A DNA stretch of 14,299 bases from Gammaproteobacteria bacterium (lineage in GTDB: Bacteria; Pseudomonadota; Gammaproteobacteria; Pseudomonadales; M0112). Position 1 is the stretch's first letter. Each line of letters opens with the position of its first letter. This document shows, one piece after another, positions 12,509 through 14,299 of the stretch. A model generated the notes under the pieces. The model worked only from the letters and a program-made list of their open reading frames with translations. It was not told where the DNA came from and made no database searches. The stretch spans positions 1 through 14,299 of the forward strand of contig SBFY01000109.1 in assembly GCA_006227085.1 (NCBI GenBank), written 5' to 3'. A program made the position numbers and the translations under genes.

Positions 12509-14299
12509 TGCGCTTCCGGTGTCGGGCGTAGCAGACGCGTGATGCCGGCAGAGGCCAGCGCCTCATCCAGTGCATCATGCACATCGCGTGCATCATCAAA
12601 CTTCAAGACTTTCTTTAGCAGGCGCTCTGCCTTTTCCTGGCTGAAATAACGCACCACCGCTTTCACTCGCAACAAGTTTGTCGCGTTCATTGATAGCGAG
12701 TCATAGCCCATCGCCAGCAACAGCAACGCGGCACCGGGATCACCGGCCAGCTCACCACAGATACTGACTTGCTTGCCTTCCTTGTGAGCGGCTTGTGCGA
12801 CATCGCGCAGGGCGCGCAACACTGCTGGATGATAGGGATGATAAAGATTGGCAACCCGCGCATTGTTGCGGTCAACCGCCAATAAATATTGCGTCAGGTC
12901 ATTACTGCCCACTGACAGGAAATCGACGCGACGCGCCAGATCACGCGCCTGATAAACCGCCGACGGCACCTCCACCATCACACCCATCGGTGGCAACGGG
13001 ATTTCCAGACCGTCTTCCACTAATTCGTCATGGGCGCGATACACCAGTTCCAGCGCCTCTTCCAGTTCCGGCACGCTGCTGATCATCGGCAGCATGATGC
13101 GCAGGTTGTTCAAGCCGACACTGGCTTTCATCATCGCGCGCACCTGGCCCAGGAAAATCTCCGGATGGTCCAGCGTGACACGGATACCACGCCAACCGAG
13201 GAACGGGTTGTCTTCCTGGATCGGGAAATACGGCAAGGCCTTGTCACCGCCGATATCCAGTGTGCGCATTACCACCGGGTGCGGTGCAAACGCTTCCAGC
13301 TGTTTGCGATAGGTAATGCGTTGCTCTTCCTCACTAGGGAAGCGGTCCTGCATCAGGAATGGCACTTCGGTGCGATACAAACCGACGCCTTCAGCACCAT
13401 TGTCCAGTGAACGCGCAATATCGGATATCAAACCGGTGTTGACCATTAAAGGAATGCGATGGCCATCAGTAGTCACGCAGGGCACATCGCGCAACTCTTC
13501 CAGCCCGCGTGTCACCAGCTTTTCTTCTTCAAACACTTGCTCGTAATGCTGGCGCAAATCCGCCGCAGGATGCGTGTGCACCTCACCACTGTAGCCATCA
13601 ATGATGACCGGCTGGCCATCCAGATCGCCATACGGCAGATCTGATGCGCCCATCACCGTCGGGACACCCATTGACCGCGCCAGGATCGCCACATGCGAGT
13701 TGCGCGACCCCTTGACCGAAACCAGTCCCACCAGTTTTTCGCGCGGGATTTCCCCCAACATGGAAGCCGTTAATTCCTCACTCACCAGCACAGTGGCTGC
13801 CGGATACTCACGCTGTGATTGATCGGCTTGCTGCAAGGCTGCCAGCACACGACGACCAAGATCCTTCACATCGACGGCGCGTTCCCGCAGGTAATCGTCA
13901 TCCATCGATTCAAAGGTACGCACATGCTCCAGCATGACCTGGCTCCAAGCCCCTTGCGCCCATTGCTTCTGCTCGCGGATGACATCAATCACTTCCGCGA
14001 CCAGCGCATTGTCATCGAGCATGCTCAGGTACACATCAAACAGGGCCTGTTCTTCAACAGCCAATCGATCTGATAAGCGATCACTCAATGAACGGATGTC
14101 CTTGCGCACCTGCTCAACGGCTTTTTTCAGGCGCGTGACTTCCTTCGCTGGCGCTGTCACCGTTTTGCCCGGCACGCCTTTCAGCTCGGCCTGCGGGAAA
14201 ATCACCACGGCTTCACCAATCGCCACCCCGCCGGCGCCGGCGACACCCACAAAGGTGGCACCGCTGCCATCGGCACGTACCGGGCTGCGCACTGCGCCG
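12505..14299 (-). CDS. ptsP: PtsP, enzyme I of the nitrogen phosphotransferase system (N-terminus outside window)
   Basis: About 597 codons are present, and the frame runs off the right edge without a stop. Residues are numbered from a GTG at 14292, which is probably not the true start. They comprise the start of the EI domain (FVGVAGAGGVAIGEAVV), a helical phosphocarrier-binding region (about 45-150), the phospho-His segment GSRNSHVAILAR with His200, and the PEP-binding TIM barrel. Barrel landmarks are GLYRTEVPF, MRTLDIGGDK, GWRGIR, MVEVPSA, SVGSNDLTQY and the catalytic Cys512 in ICGELAGDP. PtsP takes phosphate from PEP and passes it to NPr and PtsN in a regulatory cascade tied to nitrogen and potassium control. 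PtsP rather than sugar EI is favoured by the GSRNSHVAILAR wording and the lgt/thyA neighbourhood. The GAF domain expected upstream is not in view. Confidence 0.94.
   Translation of the reverse strand, partial: GAVRSPVRADGSGATFVGVAGAGGVAIGEAVVIFPQAELKGVPGKTVTAPAKEVTRLKKAVEQVRKDIRSLSDRLSDRLAVEEQALFDVYLSMLDDNALVAEVIDVIREQKQWAQGAWSQVMLEHVRTFESMDDDYLRERAVDVKDLGRRVLAALQQADQSQREYPAATVLVSEELTASMLGEIPREKLVGLVSVKGSRNSHVAILARSMGVPTVMGASDLPYGDLDGQPVIIDGYSGEVHTHPAADLRQHYEQVFEEEKLVTRGLEELRDVPCVTTDGHRIPLMVNTGLISDIARSLDNGAEGVGLYRTEVPFLMQDRFPSEEEQRITYRKQLEAFAPHPVVMRTLDIGGDKALPYFPIQEDNPFLGWRGIRVTLDHPEIFLGQVRAMMKASVGLNNLRIMLPMISSVPELEEALELVYRAHDELVEDGLEIPLPPMGVMVEVPSAVYQARDLARRVDFLSVGSNDLTQYLLAVDRNNARVANLYHPYHPAVLRALRDVAQAAHKEGKQVSICGELAGDPGAALLLLAMGYDSLSMNATNLLRVKAVVRYFSQEKAERLLKKVLKFDDARDVHDALDEALASAGITRLLRPTPEAH

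Noticed and set aside
13030..13410. Plus-strand open frames opposite ptsP
   Set aside because: All lie antisense to the conserved PEP-binding barrel of ptsP, and none shows a recognisable protein feature.

Overview
The window looks like chromosomal DNA of a gammaproteobacterium, probably a marine or environmental lineage. This is an inference from gene content: an unusual TonB2-type energy-transduction operon with DUF3450 and TtpC, and a ptsP / TSUP / lgt / thyA / folA neighbourhood like the one I recall from Pseudomonas and relatives. Coding density is very high. The longest stretch without a gene is about 220 bases (7770-7987). I see no rRNA, tRNA, CRISPR array, transposase or phage gene.

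Left edge (1-1735): the last 55 codons of ilvD (+) end at a perfect bidirectional terminator hairpin. Facing it is a two-gene minus-strand unit, a LOG-family (TIGR00730) nucleotide phosphoribohydrolase followed by a small outer-membrane beta-barrel protein. The two overlap by 8 bases.

Centre (1739-7769, all minus): one tightly packed seven-gene operon reading DUF3450, TtpC (long ExbB-like), ExbB2, ExbD2, TonB-a, TonB-b, TPR protein. Gaps are 15 bases or fewer, with two ATGA overlaps. It encodes an inner-membrane proton channel (TtpC/ExbB/ExbD), periplasm-spanning energy transducers and two exported accessory proteins. The unusual points are two tandem TonB paralogs with near-identical C-terminal domains but different linkers and GC content, and a TtpC with an extra periplasmic segment of about 105 residues bearing two cysteines. 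A 218-base upstream region holds a possible promoter and a GAAA-loop hairpin. A strong terminator closes the operon at 1694-1729.

Right part (7988-10906, all minus): TSUP permease, lgt, thyA and folA, each joined to the next by a 1- or 4-base overlap (TGATG, ATGA, TGATG). ThyA oxidises methylene-THF to DHF and FolA reduces it back, so those two are metabolically as well as translationally linked. Divergent from this unit are an NRDE/TANGO2-like gene and a SAM methyltransferase (+). The methyltransferase stop codon overlaps tail-to-tail with the stop codon of ptsP (minus), which runs off the right edge without its N-terminal GAF region.

Most of the window is ordinary housekeeping sequence. 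The TonB2-type operon is the part worth closer study.
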